A stretch of 64,000 nucleotides of DNA from JANXLS01 sp038227045 (GTDB taxonomy: Bacteria; Planctomycetota; SZUA-567; H5-PLA8): contig JBBRQD010000018.1 of the NCBI GenBank assembly GCA_038227045.1, positions 1 through 64,000 of the forward strand, read 5' to 3'. The position numbers were made by a program, and so were the translations under genes. Positions 8,366 through 16,859 of the stretch are shown piece by piece. Under the pieces are notes generated by a model, which was not told the origin of the DNA, searched no databases, and was given only the letters and a program-made list of their open reading frames with translations. Numbering within the stretch: position 1 is the first letter of the stretch; the number at the start of each line of letters is the position of its first letter.

Positions 8366-11311
8366 ATGATGACGCTTCGCTTAAAAAACTCAGTGGCAAT
8401 GCTCGCCGCCGCGTTGCTGCCCCTTCTATTAGCCCTATTAGCCTCCGCGCGCGCGGGTGAATCGGACGCCGCGAACACCGAATTTTTTGAAAAGAAAATT
8501 CGCCCCGCGCTCATCGAGCATTGCTACAAATGCCATTCGGGCGGCGCGCAGAAGATCAAAGGCAAACTGCGCCTCGATACCCGGGCTTTTTTGCTCAAAG
8601 GCGGTGAAACCGGCGCGGCGGTGGTTCCCGGCAATCTCGACAAAAGCCTGCTTATCGAAGCCGTACTCTACACCAATCAAGACCTTCAGATGCCGCCCGA
8701 CAAAAAGCTGCCCGACGCCATCGTGAACGATTTGAAGGCGTGGGTAAAAGCGGGCGTCCCGTGGCCCCAGGAATCCGACGCGCCGAAAGACGAGACGGCC
8801 GCGCCGCCCGAGAAGAAGCTCGACTACGAAAAATTGCGCCGGGAACACTGGGCCTTTCAGCCGCTGCGCCGCGCGGAACCGCCGCCAGTCAACAACGCGG
8901 CATGGCCGGCCGGGTCAATCGACCGGTTCATTCTTGCGACGCTGGAGCAAAAGGATCTCAAGCCTGCTCCCGAGGCGGACAAAGCGGTGTTGCTGCGCCG
9001 CGTCACCTTCGACTTGATCGGACTGCCGCCGACGCCGGACGAACTCGACGCGTTCTTGAAAGACGGATCGGCCAGTGCATTCGAAAAGGTTGTCGACCGG
9101 CTGCTGGCGTCGCCGCATTTCGGCGAACGCTGGGGACGCCATTGGCTCGATATCGCGCGCTACGCGGAGACCGCAGGGGGCGGCCGCATCGTTCCTTTCG
9201 GCAACGCGTGGCGCTATCGCGATTACGTGATCGCGGCGTTCAACAAAGACAAACCGTACGACGCATTCCTCACGGAGCAGCTCGCCGGCGATTTGCTTTC
9301 GCCGGACGATCTGGAGAAGCACCGCGAACAGATCGTCGCGACGGGCTTCCTCGCCGTCGGCCCGAAAAATCTCGACACGCAGGACAAGGAACTGCTGCGC
9401 ATGGACGTGGTCGATGAACAAATCGACACAGTCGGCAAAGCGCTGCTCGGCATGACGACGGGCTGCGCGCGCTGCCACGACCACAAATTCGATCCGATTC
9501 CCACGCGCGATTATTATGCGCTCGCCGGAATTTTTCGCGCCACGAAAACGCTGACCGCCGGCAACGTGTCCGGCGTGGTTCAGACGGTGCTGCCCGACGC
9601 CGCGACTCGGGAAAAAATCACGGAGTACGAAAAACAGCTCGCCGCGCTCGACGAACGCTACACCAAGATTCGAACCTCAAGCGGTCCCAAACAGCCTGTT
9701 GCGCCCGCGTCGAAAAACCCCGCTACGGCTCCGCCCAAGGCGAAAAATATCGAGCTCACATCATTGCCCGGCATTGTCATTGACGACGCGCAAGCCACGT
9801 TGATAGGACCGTGGATCAAATCGTCGTTCACCACTCCGCACGTTGGCGCCGGTTACGTGCACGACAGTAATAAATCCAAGGGTGAGCTGAGTGTGACCTA
9901 TTCGCCGGCTTTGCCGAAGAACGGCATTTACGAAGTTCGCTTCGCGTATTCGCCGCACCCTGGCCGCGCCAAAGAAGTCCCGGTGATCGTTCAACATGCC
10001 GACGGCGAAACGACGCTGCGCATCGACGAAGAGAAGGACCCGCCCATTGATGGCGTGTTTGTGTCCCTGGGGCGCTTTCATTTCAATCAAGGCAACGATG
10101 GCTCGGTCACCGTGAGCAACACGGGAACGAAGGGCGTCGTGACCGCCGACGCCGTGCAATTCCTGCCGGTCGAAGAAGACGATCCGGCCAAACCCCTCGC
10201 TCAAAAAGCGGCGGTTGAACCGCCGAAGGCCACTGCCGCTAAATTGCAGGCGGACGACGAAATCGCGAAGTTAAAGCAGATTGAAAAAGAAATCGAGGAA
10301 CTTAAGAAGCACGCGCCCGCCGGGCCCGCCGCGCTGGCGGTGAAAGACGAAGAACAGGTCGGCGATCACAACATTTGCGTGCGCGGGGATGCGCACCGCC
10401 TCGGCGAGCAGGTGCCGCGCGGATTCTTGAGCCTCGTGTCATTCGATGCGCCGCCGGTCAATGCAAAGCAGAGCGGGCGGCTTGAACTCGCACGCTGGAT
10501 CGCCGACGCGCGCAATCCGCTCACATCGCGCGTGATGGCCAACCGCGTCTGGCACCATCTCTTCGGCACAGGAATCGTCCGCACCACCGACAATTTCGGG
10601 ACCACCGGCGACGCGCCTTCGAACCCGGAATTGCTCGATTTTTTAGCCGCGCGATTCAGCGATAACGGCTGGTCGGTGAAAAAACTCGTGCGCGAAATTG
10701 TGTTGTCCAAAACGTACAAGCAAGCCGTCACCACAAATGCGGCCGCCGCGAAAATCGATCCGGAGAATCGGTTGTTGTGGCGCGCCAATCGCCGCCGCAT
10801 CGAAGCCGAAGCCATCCGCGACGCCATCCTGATGAACTCCGGCGAACTGGACCTTTCGGGCAGTCCCGGCGCGCCGCCGTCAAAGTCCGACAAGAAAGCC
10901 GAATCCAAAACAGAACCGAAAACGGCGCAAAACATCAAGGCATCTCGCTCGGTCTATTTGCCTTTGTCGCGCGAGGAACTCGACGACATTCTGGAAGTCT
11001 TCGATTTCGCCGATACGAATCTGGTGGTTGGCAGCCGAAACACGAGCAATCTGCCGACGCAGGCGTTGTTCCTGATGAACAGCCCGTTCGTGATCGAGCA
11101 ATCGCGAAAGGCCGCGCAGCGCGTGTCAAGCGCTGCGACTCTGGACAACAGCGCCCGCGTCGGGCTGGCGTATCGCGCGACACTCGGACGCCCGCCCACC
11201 GAAGCGGAGCGCACGCTGTCGCTCAAATTTTTGAACGACGCGGGGAAAGACGCCTGGCCACAGTTTTATCAGGCGCTGTTTGCATGCGTTGATTTTCGAT
11301 ACGTCGATTGA
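8366..11311 (+). CDS. PSD1 / DUF1549-DUF1553 cytochrome-c-like secreted protein with golvesin-like domain
   Basis: A 981-aa protein with a long signal peptide (residues 1-30). Start choice is between ATG at 8366 and 8369; neither has a strong ribosome site. Order of parts: cytochrome C domain with CYKCH; DUF1549 with CARCHDHKFDPIPT near residues 370-382; a linker rich in Pro, Ala and Lys; a beta-rich module near residues 470-600 (AGYVHDSNKSKGE to TADAVQFLPV) that resembles golvesin-C-like carbohydrate-binding domains; and C-terminal DUF1553 (NPLTSRVMANRVWHHLFGTG). The middle module differs from the LamG module in the first PSD1 protein, so the two probably address different ligands. It is paired with the DUF1501 gene 21 bases downstream. 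Confidence 0.9.
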   Translation: MMTLRLKNSVAMLAAALLPLLLALLASARAGESDAANTEFFEKKIRPALIEHCYKCHSGGAQKIKGKLRLDTRAFLLKGGETGAAVVPGNLDKSLLIEAVLYTNQDLQMPPDKKLPDAIVNDLKAWVKAGVPWPQESDAPKDETAAPPEKKLDYEKLRREHWAFQPLRRAEPPPVNNAAWPAGSIDRFILATLEQKDLKPAPEADKAVLLRRVTFDLIGLPPTPDELDAFLKDGSASAFEKVVDRLLASPHFGERWGRHWLDIARYAETAGGGRIVPFGNAWRYRDYVIAAFNKDKPYDAFLTEQLAGDLLSPDDLEKHREQIVATGFLAVGPKNLDTQDKELLRMDVVDEQIDTVGKALLGMTTGCARCHDHKFDPIPTRDYYALAGIFRATKTLTAGNVSGVVQTVLPDAATREKITEYEKQLAALDERYTKIRTSSGPKQPVAPASKNPATAPPKAKNIELTSLPGIVIDDAQATLIGPWIKSSFTTPHVGAGYVHDSNKSKGELSVTYSPALPKNGIYEVRFAYSPHPGRAKEVPVIVQHADGETTLRIDEEKDPPIDGVFVSLGRFHFNQGNDGSVTVSNTGTKGVVTADAVQFLPVEEDDPAKPLAQKAAVEPPKATAAKLQADDEIAKLKQIEKEIEELKKHAPAGPAALAVKDEEQVGDHNICVRGDAHRLGEQVPRGFLSLVSFDAPPVNAKQSGRLELARWIADARNPLTSRVMANRVWHHLFGTGIVRTTDNFGTTGDAPSNPELLDFLAARFSDNGWSVKKLVREIVLSKTYKQAVTTNAAAAKIDPENRLLWRANRRRIEAEAIRDAILMNSGELDLSGSPGAPPSKSDKKAESKTEPKTAQNIKASRSVYLPLSREELDDILEVFDFADTNLVVGSRNTSNLPTQALFLMNSPFVIEQSRKAAQRVSSAATLDNSARVGLAYRATLGRPPTEAERTLSLKFLNDAGKDAWPQFYQALFACVDFRYVD

Positions 11312-11332
11312 CACCCAGTAGAGAGAACTCAA

Positions 11333-12751
11333 ATGTGCCCTCACGAATCTGCCCTTCCCCGCCGCGATCTGCTGAAGTCTCTGGCCTGCGGATTCGGCTC
11401 CATCGCGCTTGCCGGTCTGCTGAATGAAAGCGCGTCGGCCGCGCCGCGCGACAATCCGCTTGCCGTCAAACTTCCGCATTTCGCGCCAAAGGCCAAGCGA
11501 GTGATCTTTCTGTTCATGCAGGGCGGCCCCAGCCACGTCGATACGTTCGATCCCAAGCCGCGTCTCGACGCCGAGGATGGCAAGAGCGTCGAATTCAATG
11601 TCGCGCGCACGCGCAAGGTCCAAGCGCGCACGATCCTGAAATCGCCCTGGACATTCAAGCAGCACGGGCAATCCGGGCGCTGGGTGTCGGAACTTTTTCC
11701 GCAGATGGCGCAGCATGTCGACAAAATGTGCTTCATTCAATCCATGCACACTGACGGCGTTGCGCATGGACCGGCGACGATTTGCCTGCACACCGGCGCG
11801 ACGGCGTTCGTGCGCCCGTGTATCGGTTCGTGGGTGACATACGGCCTTGGCACGGAGAATCAAAATCTGCCCGGCTTCGTCACCGTCAGCCCAACGCAGA
11901 ACATGGGCGGCCCGCGCAATTATTCCAACGCGTTTCTGCCCGCCGTTTATCAGGGCACCGCAATTGGGCGCGCCGGCGTGCCGTCCGCGCAGGCGAAATT
12001 CCGCCACATCGTCAACGATTCGCTCTCGCCGGAGCAGCAGAAAAAGCAGTTCGATTTTCTACAGCAAATCAACCGCGAACAATCGCAGCAGGCGGCGAAA
12101 GACGATCAGCTTGAAGCGGCCATCGATTCATATGAACTCGCGTACCGCATGCAGATGAACGCGCCGGGCGTCACGGACCTTTCCACCGAATCCGACGCGA
12201 CGAAGAAAATGTATGGCATCGGCGAACCCGAGACCGACGATTTCGGCCGGCAATGCCTCATCGCGCGGCGCTTCGCGGAAGCCGGTGTGCGCTACATCCA
12301 GGTGAACTATTCGGACAACGGCAACAATCCAAAATGGGATCAGCATTCGAATCTCAAGCAGCACGAAAAGCATGCGCGCGCGGTGGACAAGCCGACGGTC
12401 GCGTTGTTGCAGGATCTTGAAGCGCGCGGGTTGCTGGAGGACACGCTGGTCTGGTGGGGCGGCGAATTCGGCCGAACGCCGTTTTCGGAAGCCCGCGACG
12501 GGCGCGACCACAATCCCACCGGTTTCACGGTCTGGCTGGCGGGCGGCGGTGTGAAGCGCGGCATCGCGTATGGCGCAACCGACGAATATGGATTTGAAGC
12601 GATTCAAGACAAAGTCCACATGCACGATTTGCATGCGACTGTCCTGCATTTGCTCGGGTTGAATCATGAGAAATTGACGTACCGGTATGCCGGACGCGAT
12701 TTCCGATTGACTGACGTAGCGGGGCGTGTTGTGAAGGAAATCTTTGCGTGA
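11333..12751 (+). CDS. DUF1501 family protein, Tat-exported
   Basis: A 472-aa protein, second DUF1501 copy of the window. A twin-arginine signal (PRRDLLKSLACGFG) is at residues 9-22. Family motifs: MQGGPSHVDTFDPKP, WWGGEFGRTPF, GRDHNPTGFTVWLAGGG and LHATVLHLLGLNHEKLTYR. It shares its layout with the copy at 4177 but is clearly diverged. The upstream PSD1 gene is its likely partner. The operon ends here, and a long inverted repeat follows. AGAGAG lies upstream as a fair ribosome site. Confidence 0.9.
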   Translation: MCPHESALPRRDLLKSLACGFGSIALAGLLNESASAAPRDNPLAVKLPHFAPKAKRVIFLFMQGGPSHVDTFDPKPRLDAEDGKSVEFNVARTRKVQARTILKSPWTFKQHGQSGRWVSELFPQMAQHVDKMCFIQSMHTDGVAHGPATICLHTGATAFVRPCIGSWVTYGLGTENQNLPGFVTVSPTQNMGGPRNYSNAFLPAVYQGTAIGRAGVPSAQAKFRHIVNDSLSPEQQKKQFDFLQQINREQSQQAAKDDQLEAAIDSYELAYRMQMNAPGVTDLSTESDATKKMYGIGEPETDDFGRQCLIARRFAEAGVRYIQVNYSDNGNNPKWDQHSNLKQHEKHARAVDKPTVALLQDLEARGLLEDTLVWWGGEFGRTPFSEARDGRDHNPTGFTVWLAGGGVKRGIAYGATDEYGFEAIQDKVHMHDLHATVLHLLGLNHEKLTYRYAGRDFRLTDVAGRVVKEIFA

Positions 12752-12772
12752 GTTGGTTATTCAATGGTTAGA

Positions 12773-12875
12773 CTTAATCGCGGATGAACGCAAATTAACG
12801 CGGATTACCGCGGATAAAATCCTCTAAAAATCATCTGAGGTAATCTGTGTTCATTCGCGTTCATCCGCGATTAAG
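12773..12875. repeat. Imperfect 35-bp inverted repeat (CGCGGAT family)
   Basis: The left arm (12773-12807) begins CTTAATCGCGGATGAACGC and the right arm (12841-12875) ends GCGTTCATCCGCGATTAAG. The arms pair with only a few mismatches around a 33-base centre. The centre-left also contains ACGCGGATTACCGCGGAT, related to the direct repeats at 40805. It sits between convergent genes, so it may also end transcription, but it looks like a dispersed palindromic element. Confidence 0.75.
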
Positions 12876-12888
12876 TTTGATTTGGAAT

Positions 12889-13548
12889 TCATCCGAGAGT
12901 TTCAATTTTTCCATCTTTGAGCCGCACGATCCGCCCCGCAATGGCTGCCGCGTCGGATGAGTGCGTCGCCAAGACCAGCGTCGTGTTGTTTTCGCGCACC
13001 ATTTCGCTCAACAATTTCAACACTTCGGCGCTGCTGGCGCTGTCGAGATTTCCTGTTGGTTCGTCCGCGAGCAACAGCACCGGGCGTGTCACCAAGGCGC
13101 GCGCAAGTGCGACGCGCTGACGCTGCCCGCCGCTCAGCACGTCTGGCTTTTCGTTTCCACGCGAACGCAGGCCCACACGGTCGAGCAGTTCATCGGCGCG
13201 CGCGCGCAATGCGTCTTCGTTCATTCCGGCGAGGCGGCCTTGGAGCATGGTGTTTTCCAGCACGCTCAGTGTTGGAAGCAGATGAAAAAATTGAAAGACG
13301 AATCCCAGGCGTTCGCGGCGAAAGCACGATAATTCGGCATCGCCCATTTTTTCGAGATTCAAGCCGCCGATTTCAATCGCGCCGCCGCTGGGGGCATCCA
13401 GTCCGCCAAGCAGATGCAGCAGCGTGCTTTTGCCCGAGCCGCTCGCGCCAATCAGCGCGACGGCTTCGCCGCCGGCGACGTCGAGATCGACCCCGTCGAG
13501 CGCGCGCACGGTTTCATATTGTTTGACGACGTTGCGGACGCGGATCAT
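12889..13548 (-). CDS. ABC transporter ATP-binding protein, LolD/MacB type
   Basis: This 219-aa ATPase has Walker A GASGSGKST (residues about 35-43), the signature LSGGQRQRVALARAL and Walker B LLLADEPTGNLDS, the pattern of the LolD/FtsE/MacB group. Such ATPases drive lipoprotein release or macrolide/peptide export with a FtsX-like permease. No permease lies beside it: the gene is followed by a repeat and a convergent gene, and preceded 8 bases upstream by the VCBS protein gene. The partner must be encoded elsewhere, or the ATPase serves a permease shared with another system. Confidence 0.88.
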   Translation of the reverse strand: MIRVRNVVKQYETVRALDGVDLDVAGGEAVALIGASGSGKSTLLHLLGGLDAPSGGAIEIGGLNLEKMGDAELSCFRRERLGFVFQFFHLLPTLSVLENTMLQGRLAGMNEDALRARADELLDRVGLRSRGNEKPDVLSGGQRQRVALARALVTRPVLLLADEPTGNLDSASSAEVLKLLSEMVRENNTTLVLATHSSDAAAIAGRIVRLKDGKIETLG

Positions 13549-13556
13549 GGAGTGTG

Positions 13557-14753
13557 CTATTTCTTATTCCAGTAAATCACCAGATTATGCGTCGCGCGGC
13601 CGGATGCCACGATGTCCGGCCTGCCGTCGCCGTTCAAGTCGCCGACGACGAGATCCTCGCATGCCATCGTGTTGTCATCCACGGTCACTTTCTTCCATTC
13701 GCCGTCTGCCTGTGCGGGCGGAACAAACAGGGAGATTCCGACCTTTCCCGCCGAATTCGGCAGCCGCCAGCCAACGAGCATTTGATCGTATCCGACGCCC
13801 GCCAGATCCGCGCAGGCGACCGCGTGGCCGTCTTTTAGATTGGTCTCGATCACCTGCCGCTTCCAGAATTTTTCGCCCGCCGCCGGGGCCGTGTAGATCG
13901 CCGCTTGAGTGCCGTGGAACGGTTCGACGGTCGCCAGAAACCGCCCGCCGCCCTGAAGCTTTCCGACACGAACCTCCCCCGCTCCGGCGAACCCTTGCTC
14001 GCCGGTGGCGATCAGCGGCGTCTTCGTCCAGGCGTCCGCGCCGCGTTCGCACAACAACAAGCCTTCTTTTCCGCCCAGCACAATTTCCTGCCCCGGCTTG
14101 CCGTTCCAGTCGAGCACGTCGAAGTTGTGGGTCAGGTGCATCGAGTCGTCCACGACTTCAGTCTTCCATTCGTCTTTCGGATTGGCGGGCATCGTGTAGG
14201 CGAGAATTTTCACGCCGTCGCCCTGCGCGTTTTTGTTTCCCTTGCCGTGCAACGGCGCGACGACGAGTTTGTATTTTCCATCGGCACATTGCACCCATTT
14301 CATGCGATGCACCGTCGGTTCGTGTTGCAGCGTCACGACCTCCCACTTTTGCGTGCGGTCCGCGGGCGGGATCAAATAGTGCACGCTGCCGCTGTTGAGT
14401 GTGTCGCCCGGATTCCATTCCGCCCCTATGGCGATGGATGCTTTGCCGCTGCCGTCGATGTCCTTCACGGCGATGCAGACGTTGTCCTGTTTCGTCACAT
14501 TTTCGCAGATGACGTGGCGCGTCCAATCGGGATTGTGGTACCAGGCGATTTGTTTCTTATCCACGACCAGGATATCCGGTTTGCCGTCGCCATCGATATC
14601 GGCGATTGCGGTCGCATAACCGATCTCGACTTTCGAGTCGATCACCTGCGCCTCGAATTTCGGCAGATCAATTTCAGCGGCGCGAAGAAAAACTGCTCCT
14701 GCAACCAGAACAAAAAGCAGCGCAGCGCGCTGTGTCGCGTGTTCGGCGTTCAT
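13557..14753 (-). CDS. Exported VCBS / FG-GAP repeat protein
   Basis: A 398-aa secreted protein. The start at 14753 is chosen because GAGGAG lies 7 bases before it and the first 25 residues form a signal peptide. The sequence is a beta-propeller of FG-GAP/VCBS blades; calcium-loop motifs such as DIDGDGKPD (near residue 40), DIDGSGKAS and DLNGDGRPD are seen along the length. Proteins of this type are common in Planctomycetes and Verrucomicrobia and are thought to bind ligands or partners outside the cytoplasm. It is 8 bases upstream of the ABC ATPase gene in the same direction. No catalytic motif is visible. Confidence 0.85.
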   Translation of the reverse strand: MNAEHATQRAALLFVLVAGAVFLRAAEIDLPKFEAQVIDSKVEIGYATAIADIDGDGKPDILVVDKKQIAWYHNPDWTRHVICENVTKQDNVCIAVKDIDGSGKASIAIGAEWNPGDTLNSGSVHYLIPPADRTQKWEVVTLQHEPTVHRMKWVQCADGKYKLVVAPLHGKGNKNAQGDGVKILAYTMPANPKDEWKTEVVDDSMHLTHNFDVLDWNGKPGQEIVLGGKEGLLLCERGADAWTKTPLIATGEQGFAGAGEVRVGKLQGGGRFLATVEPFHGTQAAIYTAPAAGEKFWKRQVIETNLKDGHAVACADLAGVGYDQMLVGWRLPNSAGKVGISLFVPPAQADGEWKKVTVDDNTMACEDLVVGDLNGDGRPDIVASGRATHNLVIYWNKK

Positions 14754-14825
14754 CGAAATTCTCCTCAAGATTATTCATTGAAATCAGCAAGTACTTTAAA
14801 CTACACCGCAGCGCCCTCGCGCATT

Positions 14826-16808
14826 TTATTTGCGCTCGCCCTGCGAAATATGCACGGCGAGAATTGACAAATCCGCCGGTGTGACGCCGTCCAAGCGTAG
14901 CGCCTGTCCAAACGTGCGCGGCCGGTGCTTGTTTAATTTTTCGATCGCTTCGCGCGGCAAACCGCCGACCGTTTTGTAGTCCACCGCCTCCGGGATAATG
15001 CGGTTCTCCAAATCGCGGAGCCGCTCTACTTGCTCCGTTTGGCGCTTCAAATATCCCTCGTATTTCGCCTCGATCTGCACGGCCTCCGCCACAGGATTCA
15101 GGACGCCGCCCGTGTCTGCGCCGAGATGGATTTGTCCCGCCTCATCTACCGAAATCCCGACCTTTTCCAGCGAATTCTCGGGCATTCGCAGCGTGTCCCA
15201 ATACGATTTGTGGTTTCCCGCGGGACGATGCGTTTTTAGATACGCTGACGCAGACTCGATCGCGGCACGTTTCGCGTCGCCCGCTTCAAGTGCGGGGGCG
15301 TCCAGAAGGCCCAAACGGCGCGCGTGCCCGGACAGCCGCCGGTCGGCGTTGTCCTGGCGCAGTAACAGACGATATTCGCTGCGAGAGGTGAACAATCGGT
15401 ACGGCTCGACGATCTCCTTCGTTACCAGGTCGTCGATCATGATGCCGATGTAGGCTTCGTCGCGCCCCAGGACGAATGTGTCCTTGCCGCGCGTTTTCAC
15501 TTGCAGCGCCGCGTTGACGCCAGCGACGAGTCCCTGCCCCGCCGCTTCCTCGTAGCCGCTGGTTCCGTTGATCTGACCGGCGAGATAGAGATTTTCCACA
15601 CGCCGCGTGGCGAGCGTTTGCACGATTTGATGCGGTGGAACCATGTCGTACTCGATCGCATAACCGAAACGCAGCACCTCGGCGTTCTCGCATCCGGGAA
15701 CGCTGCGCACGACTTCAAACTGAACTTCCGGCGGGAGGCTCGTCGACAGCCCGTTGACGTAATATTCCTCGGTGTCCGAACCCTCCGGTTCGAGAAATAT
15801 CTGGTGGCTTTCCTTGTCGCCGAATTTCACGATCTTGTCTTCGACCGAGGGGCAATAGCGCGGCCCGAGGCTTTTGATCTGCCCCGTGTACAGCGGCGCG
15901 CGGTGCAGATTCGCGCGGATCAATTCGTGCGTGCGCGCGCTCGTGCGCGTGAGGAAACAGGCGAGACTCGGGCGTTCGATTTTTTTCGTGCGATAACTGA
16001 AAGGAGGCGCTGGAATCTCGCCCCACTGGGCTTCGAGTCCGTCGAAATTCAACGATCGCCCATTCAAGCGCGGCGGCGTGCCGGTCTTCAGGCGGCGCAG
16101 TTCGAACCCCAGCGCTTCGAGCGAACCCGACAAACTCATCGCCGCGACTTCGCCCGCGCGCCCGCCGCGGCTCTGTTTCGTGCCTTGATGGATCAGGCCG
16201 CGCAGAAACGTGCCGGTCGTGAGAATCACCGTTTCGGCCGTATACGTCAGCCCGCTTCCGCCGCGAATCCCGGCGACGCGGAGCGTGTTCGCGTCCGGCG
16301 CGGCTGTGTTCAATTCATCCGGCGCGACGCCCTCGCGCAATTTCTTCAAGCGCTCGCGATAGCGTTCGACGTTCGCGTTTCCGCCGCCCAGTTCTTCGAC
16401 GAGCAGTTCCTCGATCATCTCCTGCCGCAGCGTTAAATTCGGCGTGCGTTCGATGAGTTGCTTCATCAAAATCGCGTAGAGCCGTTTGTCGCATTGAGCG
16501 CGAGGCGACTGCACGGCCGGCCCCCTCGAACGGTTCAACATGCGGAATTGAATTCCCGAACGATCCGTAATCAAACCCTGTGCGCCACCGAGCACATCGA
16601 CCTCGCGCACGGCGATGCCTTTGGCGGTTCCGCCGATGGCCGGATTGCACGACATTTGCGCGACGGATTCGAGCGCGATCGTGGTCAGCAGCGTGCGGCA
16701 GCCCATCCGCGCCGCAGCCAGAGCCGCTTCGCAGCCGGCGTGCCCGGCCCCGACGACGATCACATCGTAGTGGCATTCCGTGTTGAGGGAAAATGGTTCG
16801 CGATTCAT
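14826..16808 (-). CDS. mnmG: tRNA uridine-5-carboxymethylaminomethyl modification enzyme MnmG (GidA)
   Basis: A 660-aa FAD enzyme that, with the GTPase MnmE, makes cmnm5U34 at the tRNA wobble base. The FAD-binding Rossmann motif is VIVVGAGHAGCEAALAAARMG near the start; the family motifs PAIGGTAKG, GQINGTSGYEEAAGQG and LTSRSEYRLLLRQDNAD are intact. I start it at ATG 16808, a few residues before the Rossmann strand as usual in the family. An upstream TTG at 16835 is possible but has no ribosome site. No mnmE or rsmG is nearby. The length is slightly above the 630 or so usual for the family. Confidence 0.97.
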   Translation of the reverse strand: MNREPFSLNTECHYDVIVVGAGHAGCEAALAAARMGCRTLLTTIALESVAQMSCNPAIGGTAKGIAVREVDVLGGAQGLITDRSGIQFRMLNRSRGPAVQSPRAQCDKRLYAILMKQLIERTPNLTLRQEMIEELLVEELGGGNANVERYRERLKKLREGVAPDELNTAAPDANTLRVAGIRGGSGLTYTAETVILTTGTFLRGLIHQGTKQSRGGRAGEVAAMSLSGSLEALGFELRRLKTGTPPRLNGRSLNFDGLEAQWGEIPAPPFSYRTKKIERPSLACFLTRTSARTHELIRANLHRAPLYTGQIKSLGPRYCPSVEDKIVKFGDKESHQIFLEPEGSDTEEYYVNGLSTSLPPEVQFEVVRSVPGCENAEVLRFGYAIEYDMVPPHQIVQTLATRRVENLYLAGQINGTSGYEEAAGQGLVAGVNAALQVKTRGKDTFVLGRDEAYIGIMIDDLVTKEIVEPYRLFTSRSEYRLLLRQDNADRRLSGHARRLGLLDAPALEAGDAKRAAIESASAYLKTHRPAGNHKSYWDTLRMPENSLEKVGISVDEAGQIHLGADTGGVLNPVAEAVQIEAKYEGYLKRQTEQVERLRDLENRIIPEAVDYKTVGGLPREAIEKLNKHRPRTFGQALRLDGVTPADLSILAVHISQGERK

Positions 16809-16859
16809 GTTGTACGTCCAGACGCTTCGCGCCAAAAATTCAGGCGCGTCTTTGCCGCA

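Noticed and set aside
12773..12875. CRISPR-like repeats
   Set aside because: There is a single inverted pair with no regular spacers, and no cas gene in the window.
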